A stretch of 19,247 bases of DNA. Source: JADJYF01 sp043782755. Lineage in GTDB: Bacteria; Pseudomonadota; Gammaproteobacteria; Ga0077536. This document shows, piece after piece, positions 1-6,424 of this stretch. The notes under the pieces were generated by a model. That model searched no databases and had not been told where the DNA came from. It saw only the letters and a program-made list of their open reading frames with translations. Position numbers and translations under genes: made by a program. Position 1 is the first letter of the stretch; each line of letters starts with the position of its first letter. The DNA is taken from contig JAYWAC010000034.1 of NCBI GenBank assembly GCA_043782755.1, forward strand, positions 1 through 19,247, read 5' to 3'.

Positions 1-45
1 GGCCGCCTGCGCGGCCACCGTGCGTTTCTTCGTTGGCATACTCAT
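1..45 (-). CDS. 5' end of an unidentified minus-strand gene (partial)
   Basis: On the minus strand a strong ribosome-binding site (GAGGAGAAG, about 51-59) precedes ATG at 45. The frame then stays open to the window edge and encodes only about 15 residues, beginning MSMPTKKRTVAAQAA. A second in-frame ATG lies at 39. The lysine/arginine-rich start is all that can be seen, so no function can be assigned. It is divergent from the hsdM remnant, and the 46-300 gap would hold both promoters. Confidence 0.5.
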   Translation of the reverse strand, partial: MSMPTKKRTVAAQAA

Positions 46-300
46 CTCACCTTCTCCTCATGATATGCCTCGCACACAAAATTACGGATAGGCTCGTCAG
101 CCACGATGTTATATACGAAGCGCCTCTTGCTCCGTGCTTGGCGCGCCAAGCCGCCAAGCTTCAACTCTCCCGCAACCCAACCCCGTTCTTCGACGCAACC
201 CTCCACGTCAACACAATCCCCCCAAAGTCATGCAGAATACGATCGCGGCCCCAGACCGCAGGCAACCCGCATCCGTCTCCGAACGAAAGATCCAAACGCC
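46..300. other. Intergenic leader between the partial minus gene and hsdM
   Basis: This 255-base stretch carries no recognisable gene. Two plus-strand frames run open through it and one joins the hsdM frame, but their translations are proline/serine/arginine-rich and do not look like conserved protein. An AT-rich TTATATA stretch (109-115) is the only -10-like sequence and has no convincing -35 partner. It presumably contains the divergent promoters of the flanking genes. Confidence 0.4.
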
Positions 301-1152
301 ATGGCTCGCGCAAAATCAAAATCCACCAAAGATTCCTCTGCCAACCTCGGCTTCGAAGCCAAGCTCTGGCTCACCGCCGACAAGCTGCGCAACAACATGG
401 ACGCGGCCGAATATAAGCACGTGGTGCTCGGCCTGATCTTCTTGAAGTACATCTCCGACACTTTCGAGGAACACCACGCCAAGCTCATCGAGGGCGCAGG
501 CGAATATGCCGGCGCCAATCCCGAAGACCAGGACGAATACAAAGCCGAGAACATTTTCTGGGTGCCGAAGGAAGGGCGCTGGTCCCACCTTCAGGCCAAT
601 GCCAAGCAACCGACCATCGGCAAAGTCGTCGACGACGCGATGGTCGCCATCGAACGCGACAACCCGCGCCTGAAAGGCGTGCTGCCAAAAGACTACGCAC
701 GCCCCGCACTAGACAAGCACCGCCTCGGCGAACTCATCGATCTCATCGGCACCATCGGTCTCGGCGACAAAGACAACCGCGCCAAGGACATCCTCGGCCG
801 CGTCTACGAATATTTCCTCACCATGTTCGCCAGCGCCGAGGGCAAGAACGGTGGACAGTTCTACACACCGTCCTGTGTGGTGCGCTGCCTGGTCGAGATG
901 CTCGCTCCCTATAAAGGCCGCATCTACGACCCCGCCTGCGGCTCCGGCGGCATGTTTGTGCAGTCGGAGAAATTCGTCGAATCCCACGGCGGCAAATTGG
1001 GTGACATCAGCATCTACGGCCAGGAAAGCAACGCCACCACTCGGCGCCTTGCCGTGATGAACCTCGCCCTGCGTAGCATCGAGGCCGACTTCGGCCCCGA
1101 GCAGGCCGATACCGACCCTGGATTCCCGATGACTATCGAATCGTCGTGCTGA
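301..1152 (+). pseudogene. hsdM: Truncated type I restriction-modification methyltransferase subunit (HsdM), 5' half
   Basis: HsdM is the N6-adenine methyltransferase subunit of type I restriction enzymes, which works with HsdS (specificity) and HsdR (translocase/nuclease). The ATG at 301 is chosen because the translation from there (MARAKSKSTKDSSANLGFEAK) starts like typical HsdM N-termini. The N-terminal helical domain spans about residues 15-150. QFYTP (186-190) and the SAM-binding motif I DPACGSGGMFV (210-220) are present. Homology stops at about residue 271 (FGPEQADT, near 1110), just before the catalytic NPPF motif, which is absent. Only 12 unrelated residues follow before the stop, giving 283 aa against roughly 480-520 normally. 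The unrelated tail overlaps the DUF4276 remnant in another frame, so this is a deletion fusion. It cannot be a functional methylase. Confidence 0.9.
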
Positions 1153-1577
1153 TCGACGAAGATCGTCAAGATTGTCGTGAGTTGAAAAGGCGCCTCGAAC
1201 TCACTGCGAGCAACGCCGGCTTCATTACCAAGAGCGACGCGACCGAGCGCGACTTTACAGTAGTGAACAGGATAATCGTCGAAGAACTCGAAGCTTGGTT
1301 TTTTGGGGATCCGGCGGCACTTGCAGCGGCGTTTTCAGGCGTCTCGCGCACTCTTGGCTCGAAGGCGGCATATCGATATCCCGACGCGATTGCGGGCGGC
1401 ACGTGGGAAGCACTTGAGCGAATTTTGCAGCGCGCCGGCCACTATGCAGGAGGGATGGCGAAAATTGAGGTCGCACGTGCGATGGCGACGCACATGGACC
1501 CTACGCGTAACTCCTCACCAAGCTTCGCTTGCTTTATTCAAGGCTTGGCGAGCCTGGAACACTCGGAAGCCATCTAG
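1116..1577 (+). pseudogene. 3' part of a DUF4276-family gene, N-terminus missing
   Basis: The frame translates as WIPDDYRIVVLIDEDRQDC and onward, ending at TAG 1575-1577. It resembles the C-terminal part of DUF4276 proteins: an acidic LIDEDRQDC segment (DxD-like), NRIIVEELEAWFFGD, and a terminal GL-containing helix. The expected N-terminal strand/helix region is missing because the sequence upstream of about 1110 belongs to hsdM in a different frame. GTG at 1146 could serve as a start but would cut into the core beta-strand. DUF4276 genes commonly sit beside AAA-type ATPases in defence islands. None is left here, so the ATPase probably went in the same deletion. The family call rests on motif recall, not on a search. 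Confidence 0.6.
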
Positions 1578-1805
1578 GGGCGCCAGGATTTCACCGAATC
1601 AGGCATCTCAGTAGTAATCGAAAGCAAGGCATCAACTATCTCGCAGATCGTCGCGGCAACGGCTGCTGTTTAAGCGCAAACCACAAGAACGCCCCGAGTC
1701 GAATCTAAAAATTTGATTCACAGGATATTTCTTGTTTAAACGCAAAACTTCGGTTCGAGGTTTACCTTCTGCGAGTAATGAGCCGGCGCTTGGGTCGCCC
1801 CTATT

Positions 1806-1821
1806 TCGCCATCAATGGCGA
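1806..1821. promoter_or_regulatory. Operator copy 1 for the XRE regulator
   Basis: TCGCCA-TCAA-TGGCGA is a perfect inverted repeat with a 4-bp centre, just upstream of the predicted -35 box. The same half-sites recur exactly 41 bp downstream, about four helical turns. Inferred to be an autoregulatory operator bound by the adjacent HipB-like protein. Confidence 0.65.
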
Positions 1822-1827
1822 TTTAAA

Positions 1828-1856
1828 TTGAAATCGCCTCTTCATCTCGCCATATT
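1828..1856 (+). promoter_or_regulatory. Predicted sigma-70 promoter of the XRE regulator
   Basis: TTGAAA (1828-1833, five of six to consensus) and CATATT (1851-1856, four of six) are separated by exactly 17 bp. The -10 lies inside operator 2. Transcription would start around 1863, almost at the ATG at 1866, implying a leaderless or near-leaderless mRNA. No Shine-Dalgarno sequence is visible before that ATG, which agrees. Confidence 0.5.
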
Positions 1857-1862
1857 TGGCGA
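1847..1862. promoter_or_regulatory. Operator copy 2 for the XRE regulator
   Basis: TCGCCA-TATT-TGGCGA is a perfect inverted repeat with the same half-sites as the copy at 1806-1821. It overlaps the predicted -10 box and ends three bases before the start codon, so bound protein would block transcription. A lone TCGCC half-site lies between the copies at 1834-1838. Confidence 0.65.
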
Positions 1863-1865
1863 ATC

Positions 1866-2219
1866 ATGAAAATCTCGTCCCTCCTGCCCGACCAAGCCCT
1901 GCTCCTGGAACTCGGCCGTCGTCTGGCAGCAGCGCGACTGGCACGGAACCTCACCCAGGCCGCGCTGGCGGAACAAGCCGGGGTTGCAAAGCGCACGGTG
2001 GAGCGCCTGGAATCCGGGGCGGTGGCCACGCAGTTGTCCGGATTTCTGCGCGTGTGCCGGGCCTTGGATCTGCTGGAAGGGCTGGAGACGCTGGTGCCCG
2101 AACAAGCCGCGAGCCCGATGGCGCAGTTGAAGTTGAAGGGCCGTCAGCGCAAGCGGGCTTCCAAGGCCAGAGCCATCAAGGCGAGACCTGAGAAATGGAC
2201 CTGGGGTGACTCCTCTTGA
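1866..2219 (+). CDS. HipB-like XRE-family DNA-binding regulator
   Basis: A 117-aa protein with an XRE helix-turn-helix at about residues 13-70: LGRRLAAARLARNLTQAALAEQAGVAKRTVERLESG contains the typical LTQAxLAExAGVxxRTVERLE pattern. It is followed by a basic linker (KLKGRQRKRASKARA) and an EKWTWGD tail. This tail type is common in HipB-like proteins encoded directly upstream of hipA kinase toxins, yet no hipA follows here. The start at 1866 is supported by the promoter and operator layout. The protein probably represses its own promoter through the two palindromes. It could be an orphan antitoxin or simply a stand-alone regulator. It appears intact, in contrast to its broken neighbours. Confidence 0.8.
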   Translation: MKISSLLPDQALLLELGRRLAAARLARNLTQAALAEQAGVAKRTVERLESGAVATQLSGFLRVCRALDLLEGLETLVPEQAASPMAQLKLKGRQRKRASKARAIKARPEKWTWGDSS

Positions 2220-2401
2220 TCACGCCGATTGAGATCGACGACGGGACAGCTCGCATGAAGCGCAGCCGTGTCGGCTGGTCTATCGAAAAGAGGCGGACCG
2301 CCACACTATCTGGCTCAGCGTTTGCCGCGACTACCGAGATCGCTGACGATAGTGGCGACAAGATTCAGAACACCCATCGGCTGAACATCCCGAAGCAATG
2401 A
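2216..2401 (+). CDS. Small ORF between the XRE gene and hsdR, unknown
   Basis: A 61-codon frame from TTG at 2216, overlapping the XRE stop, or from ATG at 2255 (48 aa). Its TGA at 2399-2401 overlaps the hsdR ATG at 2398 (ATGA). The peptide is hydrophilic and unrecognised. The overlaps on both sides would fit translational coupling, but there is no clear ribosome site. It may equally be the scar left after loss of hipA or hsdS. Low confidence that it is a real gene. Confidence 0.25.
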   Translation: MITPIEIDDGTARMKRSRVGWSIEKRRTATLSGSAFAATTEIADDSGDKIQNTHRLNIPKQ

Positions 2402-3309
2402 CCCTCACCGAATCCATCGTCGAGGAAGCCACACTCGAATGGTTCGGTGAACAGGGCTATGCCGTCGCTCACGGGCCGATGCTCGCGCCCGGTGAACCGG
2501 CAGCAGAGCGCGATTCGTTCGGCGAGGTGGTATTGGTGGCGCGACTGCGCGATGCCATCGCACGACTAAATCCGACCATCCCCGAGGAGGCACGCGAAGA
2601 AGCCTTGCGCAAGGTTCTGCGTATCGGCACCCCGTCCCTCACTCAGACCAGCCGTGCCTTTCATCGCCTGTTACGCGATGGCGTGCCGGTGGAATATTCG
2701 CGCGCTGACGGCAGCATTGCCGGTGACAACGTTCAGTTGATTGATTTCGACGAAGTGAGCGCGAACGATTGGCTGGCGGTCAACCAGTTCACGGTCATCG
2801 AAGGCCAGCACAACCGGCGGCCGGACATCGTGGTGTTCTTGAACGGCCTGCCCCTGGGTCTCATCGAACTCAAGAACGCGGCGGACGAGAACGCGACTAT
2901 CTGGTCCGCCTATCAACAGATACTCACCTACAAAGCCGAGATCCCCGCGCTACTGCACTACAACGCGGTGCTGGTGGTGAGTGATGGCCTACAAGCACGT
3001 ATTGGATCTGTTACCGCTAACCAGGAGTGGTTCAAGGTCTGGCGCACCATCGACGGCGAGGGCGATGCACCGAAGACCGCGCTTGAACTTGAAGTGTTGG
3101 TGCGCGGTGTGTTTGAGCGCCAGCGCTTCCTCGACTTGCTTCAGCATTTCATTGTCTTCGAGGAAGACCCGGACTCCGGCGAGCTGCACAAGATCATCGC
3201 CGGCTACCACCAATTCCATGCCGTGAATGCAGCGGTGGAAGAAACGGTTCGCGCCAGTGGCATGCGCGCCATGCGCGAGAAATCGGGCACATCGGGCGCG
3301 CCGGTGTAG
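2398..3309 (+). pseudogene. hsdR: Truncated type I restriction endonuclease subunit (HsdR), N-terminal nuclease domain only
   Basis: HsdR provides ATP-driven translocation and DNA cleavage in type I restriction enzymes and is normally about 1000 aa. Here 303 codons remain. The start MTLTESIVEEATLEWF is typical. The PD-(D/E)xK nuclease core is visible: D143 in RPDIVVF, then E157 and K159 in LIELKN, with a QQILTY segment after it. Homology runs to about EETVRASGM (residue 288, near 3262). The helicase P-loop (GSGKS type) that should follow is absent. The last codons read antisense through the acyl-CoA ligase gene and stop at 3307-3309. The junction lies in a tandem CATGCGCG repeat (3261-3268 and 3270-3277), suggesting microhomology-mediated joining. 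Without the motor domain it cannot restrict DNA. Confidence 0.9.
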
Positions 3310-4325
3310 CACACCAACTTGGCGCCACGCAGCAGCGCGCAGGACAGCACCAGCGCGCCTGCGATCCAGCCGATGTCGGCTGGCCAGCAGAACGTGTCGC
3401 CCGGATTGATATCGAAATGAACCACGGCGTCGTGGGCAATCTTGAGTGGGAAACCGCCGTGGGTATGGACAATACCCTTGGGTTTACCGGTGGTGCCCGA
3501 GGTGTAGATGATGAGGAAGGGATGGTCCGGTGACACGCTGGCCGGCGGGCACGAGGCGCCGTCCGCGTCCGCGAGAAAATCCGCCCACAGCACTTCGCGC
3601 CGGGATGCGGTGGTGGTGGCCACTGATGCTTCGCGCGCGGTGTCTTTCCAGATCACGCATTCGAGATCTGGCAACTGTGCCCAGGCCTGACGCACCACGC
3701 CTTCGAGGCAGACCGCGCGACCGCGCCGCGTAAAACTGCTCGATGCGATCAGCACGCGCGCCTCCGCTGCCGCTAGCCGCGCGACCACCGCTTCGACGCC
3801 GAAACCGCTGAACAACGGCACGACCACGGCACCGAGATAAGCTGTCGCGAGCAGCGCCACGCTGGCCTCGAGTCCGTTCTCCATCAAGAGCCCGACGCGC
3901 TCACCCGGCGCAAGTCCGTCGCGCGCCAAGGCCGCAGCAAAGCTGCGCACGCGCTGGCCGAGTTCACGGTAACTCAGCACTTGTACCGCGCCCGATTCAT
4001 CCTCAGCGGCGATGGCCATGGACGCCAACGTGTCGGGGCGATCTCCCCAGGCCAACACCGTGTTGACCCAGTTCAATCGACCACCCGGAAACCAGCGCGG
4101 AAACTCTTGTCCATCGCTCACGTCGATGTAGCTTGAGGGTTGTTTGTCCCAGGCGATATCACAGAACTCAAGGACGGTGGACCAGTAACGCGCGGGCTCG
4201 GCGTTGGCGAGACGCAGCAGCTCGTCGTAGGACGACAGTCCGAGCGCGCGTGTCAGCCGCGCCACGCCAGACGAGCTTAAGTGCGTATCACTTGGTTGCC
4301 ATAGGTTGGCATCCAGCGTAGTCAA
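3204..4325 (-). pseudogene. Acyl-CoA ligase (acetyl/acetoacetyl-CoA synthetase type), C-terminus lost
   Basis: Adenylate-forming ligase that would activate a carboxylic acid to its CoA thioester. The start is taken as TTG at 4325, which overlaps the Rieske stop as TTGA; an in-frame ATG at 4361 is the alternative. From the TTG it gives 373 aa. An ACAS_N-like region (YWSTVLEF...FPGGRLNWVNTVL) lies at about 47-91, and the ATP-binding motif YTSGTTGKPKG at 274-284. The normal sequence ends at about M355 (GAPDVPDFSRMARM, near 3270). The remaining residues read antisense through hsdR. Roughly 280 residues are missing against a usual length of about 640-660, including the C-terminal lid domain with the catalytic lysine. 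It is the last gene of the Rieske operon and should be inactive as seen here. Confidence 0.88.
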
Positions 4326-5566
4326 GCGAGCGCCTCGGCCACCGTCGCCGCCTCGGTCCATCGCACCACCTGCTCGAGTGCATGGCGCAGCAAGATCTCA
4401 CCATCCTGCAGATACAGATGCGACTTCGCGCCCGAGGCCATGCCGCGTTGAGTGCTCTCGATGTTGGCGAGATCTTCGAGCATGCCGTCGGCCATCTGTG
4501 CGGTGAAGTGCTCGAGCTGGATGCGTTCGCGCACGGTCTTCGGCGCCGGTTGATAGAAGCGGCCTTCCCACAACGTGGTGTTCGCCGAGATCGGCCAAAA
4601 CTCGTGCGACCAGAATCGGTTGGCGGAAATCTGCAGATGCCAATTCGGGAAGATCCAGTTGACGTCGCTAGACCAGTTCGCGCTTTTCGTCGGATTGACG
4701 GCGGCGTGTTCGGTGAGCGGATTCACTTGGGCTTCATTCCGCGTACCGGTCACGGTTGACGCGGTAGGATTGAGCCAACGTTCGACCTTAGCCTCCGCTG
4801 GCGGTTGATAATCGGGATTCAGCCACAGCGACAGCGAGCGGTGGGCGCCGTAGATGTGCGCCGACAGCGGACGACAGTGAGGATTGTCTTTGCCTGCGTA
4901 GACCGGCGCGAAAGTGCGCGGATGGATAGAGGGCAGATGGTAGGCCTCGCTGAAGGCATCGGCCACCGCCTTCCAGTTGGCTTTGAATTCGCCGCGCATG
5001 ACCAAGGCGTTGTCAGCGTGCGGGTATTCGATGCCACTGAAGGTCTCACCGAAAGGCCCCAGGAATTCTTTCAAGGTCACTTCCGGCACCGGCTTAAGAT
5101 TGATGAAGATCCAACCTTCCCAGGTGTCGACGACGATCGGCGTCAAGCCGCATTGTTTCTTGTCGAGATTGAAGAAGCTCGCCTCGTCGGGCACACCCAC
5201 GAGCTCGCCGGTATTGTTATAGGTCCAGCTGTGATAGCGGCAGGCGAAGCGACTCGCGTTGCCCTTGGTGTTCAGCACGACCTGATTGCCACGGTGCGAA
5301 CAGACGTTGTAGAAGGCTTTGATTGCGCCGCCCTTACTGCGCGTGATGAGCACGGAAGCATCGACCACGGCGATATCTTTGACGAAGTAGTCGCCGGCTT
5401 TCGTCAACTGCTCGACGCGCCCGATCTTGAGCCAGGCGCGCCGGAAGATGCGCTCGCGTTCAAGTTCGTAGTGGGCGTTATCGGTGTAGAGCCGCGTCGG
5501 CACCCTAGCGGTCGATAGACCACAGGTGTCGGTCAGTGTTGGTTGCATGTCCTTGGGCGAATTCAT
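4322..5566 (-). CDS. Rieske non-heme iron oxygenase, alpha (catalytic) subunit
   Basis: 414-aa ring-hydroxylating-type oxygenase. The Rieske [2Fe-2S] site is C89-x-H91 (CSHRG) and C109-x2-H112 (CRYH), 17 residues apart. The mononuclear iron site is H210 and H215 in EAYHLPSIH, with a likely third ligand D365 in LEDLANIESTQRG. The residue expected to bridge electrons between subunits is E207 rather than the Asp found in naphthalene dioxygenase; Glu at this place is known in some family members such as carnitine oxygenases. A good ribosome site (CAGGAG) precedes ATG 5566. It lies 27 bp after the 114-aa gene and overlaps the ligase by 4 bp. No ferredoxin, reductase or beta subunit is encoded nearby, so electron partners must come from elsewhere. 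The substrate cannot be told from sequence. Confidence 0.93.
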   Translation of the reverse strand: MNSPKDMQPTLTDTCGLSTARVPTRLYTDNAHYELERERIFRRAWLKIGRVEQLTKAGDYFVKDIAVVDASVLITRSKGGAIKAFYNVCSHRGNQVVLNTKGNASRFACRYHSWTYNNTGELVGVPDEASFFNLDKKQCGLTPIVVDTWEGWIFINLKPVPEVTLKEFLGPFGETFSGIEYPHADNALVMRGEFKANWKAVADAFSEAYHLPSIHPRTFAPVYAGKDNPHCRPLSAHIYGAHRSLSLWLNPDYQPPAEAKVERWLNPTASTVTGTRNEAQVNPLTEHAAVNPTKSANWSSDVNWIFPNWHLQISANRFWSHEFWPISANTTLWEGRFYQPAPKTVRERIQLEHFTAQMADGMLEDLANIESTQRGMASGAKSHLYLQDGEILLRHALEQVVRWTEAATVAEALA

Positions 5567-5593
5567 CGCGCTACTCCTGCGAGTTATCCGACA

Positions 5594-5938
5594 TCAGCCG
5601 CAGGGCTGAATGCCGACGGTAAGCTGCAAATTGTGGGTTACCGGCGAATAGGGCGAGTGAGATGCCTTGTGCAATTCGACAGCAATCGCGGCGTGGGTCA
5701 GGGCCAGCACGAGGCGGAACAGGCGCGCGACGTCGTCTGGCATAGCGTGCAGCGGATGGCCTTCGATGAGGGCCGTGGCTTCTTCCGCGCGCGCGACCAT
5801 CGCCTCGTAGAAACGCATGATGTCTGCGTAAGGTGATTGATTGCGGTGTATCCAGCGTGCGTGCGAGGTGGGCAGATCCCAGTCATCGACGAAGGCTTCG
5901 AGTTCGGCAAAACCGTCAGGCAGGCGCTTAATCGTCAT
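5594..5938 (-). CDS. Conserved-looking 114-aa protein in the Rieske operon, function unknown
   Basis: A 114-aa soluble protein with no signal peptide or membrane segment. It starts MTIKRLPDGFAELEAFVDDWDLPTSHARW, followed by helical segments (IMRFYEAMVARAEEATALIEG and MPDDVARLFRLVLALTHAAIAVEL). A GGAG ribosome site lies about 8 bases before ATG 5938. It is co-directional with the Rieske gene 27 bp downstream. Small helical proteins of this kind are, from memory, often found next to Rieske or SnoaL-like catabolic genes, but I know of no function. It could be an accessory or stability factor for the oxygenase. It is not a ferredoxin because it has no cysteine cluster; its only Cys is near the C-terminus. 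Confidence 0.75.
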   Translation of the reverse strand: MTIKRLPDGFAELEAFVDDWDLPTSHARWIHRNQSPYADIMRFYEAMVARAEEATALIEGHPLHAMPDDVARLFRLVLALTHAAIAVELHKASHSPYSPVTHNLQLTVGIQPCG

Positions 5939-5972
5939 CTCACTCTCCAGTCACGATTGTTCCGACCACACA

Positions 5973-6182
5973 TCATCCATGGCCCACGCCAGCGGCGTGA
6001 GGCGGGATACACAGGGCAGTCAGCAGCGCGTCAACGCGCTGGGCCCCGAGCGTCGCGCTGGTAGCAACACTGAGTTGCGCCGGCCGCAGTGAGCGTATGA
6101 AGCGCACCAGCGCGCGTTCGAGCGGCGGGCAATCCAGCAACGATGCGTGTGGCTCGCCTATCGATGAAGCGCGTTCTACCAA
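5973..6182 (-). CDS. Possible 69-aa small protein at the head of the Rieske operon
   Basis: On the minus strand a very strong ribosome site (GGAGGAGG, about 6191-6198) sits 8 bases before TTG 6182. The frame runs 69 residues to TGA at 5973 and contains the segments PPLERALVRFIRSLRP and ATLGAQRVDALLTAL, which look like amphipathic helices. It ends 34 bp before the ATG of the 114-aa gene in the same direction. I do not recognise a family. The ribosome site and operon position support it; the rare start codon and lack of homology recall argue for caution. Confidence 0.4.
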   Translation of the reverse strand: MVERASSIGEPHASLLDCPPLERALVRFIRSLRPAQLSVATSATLGAQRVDALLTALCIPPHAAGVGHG

Positions 6183-6424
6183 TGTCGATTCCTCCTCCGA
6201 TGCGGCCGCTGTAATGCACGCCCTGCCATGCGTTGCACAGGTGTGCGTGACCAATCCGAGGCGCTACTATCGCGCCTTGCGTGAATTCTGGTGACCAGCA
6301 TGGGGACTATCAACTTCCAGCGTACGAAGCGCACGTTCGTCGATGACGAATGGACTGGCGTAGTGCAGTGCAGAACCGCAAGCCTGCCTGACAGCACAAG
6401 CGTCCGCTAGAGACGGCCGGGACC
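6183..6424. other. Divergent promoter region between the Rieske operon and the LysR gene
   Basis: No gene is visible here. The region should hold the divergent promoters of the minus-strand operon and of the regulator at 6425. The clearest structure is the overlapping inverted-repeat set at 6324-6350, listed separately. No convincing -35/-10 pair was found by eye. Confidence 0.5.
6324..6350. promoter_or_regulatory. Candidate LysR-type (LTTR) binding box
   Basis: ACGAA (6324-6328), TTCGT (6336-6340) and ACGAA (6346-6350) form two overlapping inverted repeats, with 7- and 5-bp centres. The second pair contains the T-N11-A arrangement (T6337 to A6349) typical of LTTR boxes. It lies about 75 bp before the LysR start, a usual place for an autoregulatory site shared with a divergent target operon. 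Inference only. Confidence 0.4.

Larger units (their letters stand above)
1578..1865. other. AT-rich intergenic region upstream of the XRE regulator
   Basis: No gene is visible. The region is more AT-rich than its surroundings. It contains a direct repeat TGTTTAAGCGCAAA (1667-1680) / TGTTTAAACGCAAA (1733-1746), with 13 of 14 positions identical and starts 66 bp apart. Between the copies lies an imperfect 19-bp palindrome with GAATC/GATTC ends (1701-1719). The right part holds the XRE promoter and operators, listed separately. Confidence 0.55.

Noticed and set aside
106..300. N-terminal extension of the hsdM frame from GTG/ATG codons before 301
   Set aside because: The extension is low-complexity and unlike HsdM; conserved sequence begins at the ATG at 301.
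2176..2361. Minus-strand 61-codon frame between the XRE gene and hsdR
   Set aside because: No ribosome site, no conserved motif, and it overlaps the end of the XRE gene.
1..3300. Functional type I restriction-modification system
   Set aside because: hsdM lacks its NPPF half, hsdS is absent and hsdR lacks the motor domain, so only remnants are present.
4805..5518. Long plus-strand open frame (237 codons) antisense to the Rieske gene
   Set aside because: It mirrors a confidently identified Rieske gene, shows no domain of its own and is a GC-rich codon-bias shadow.
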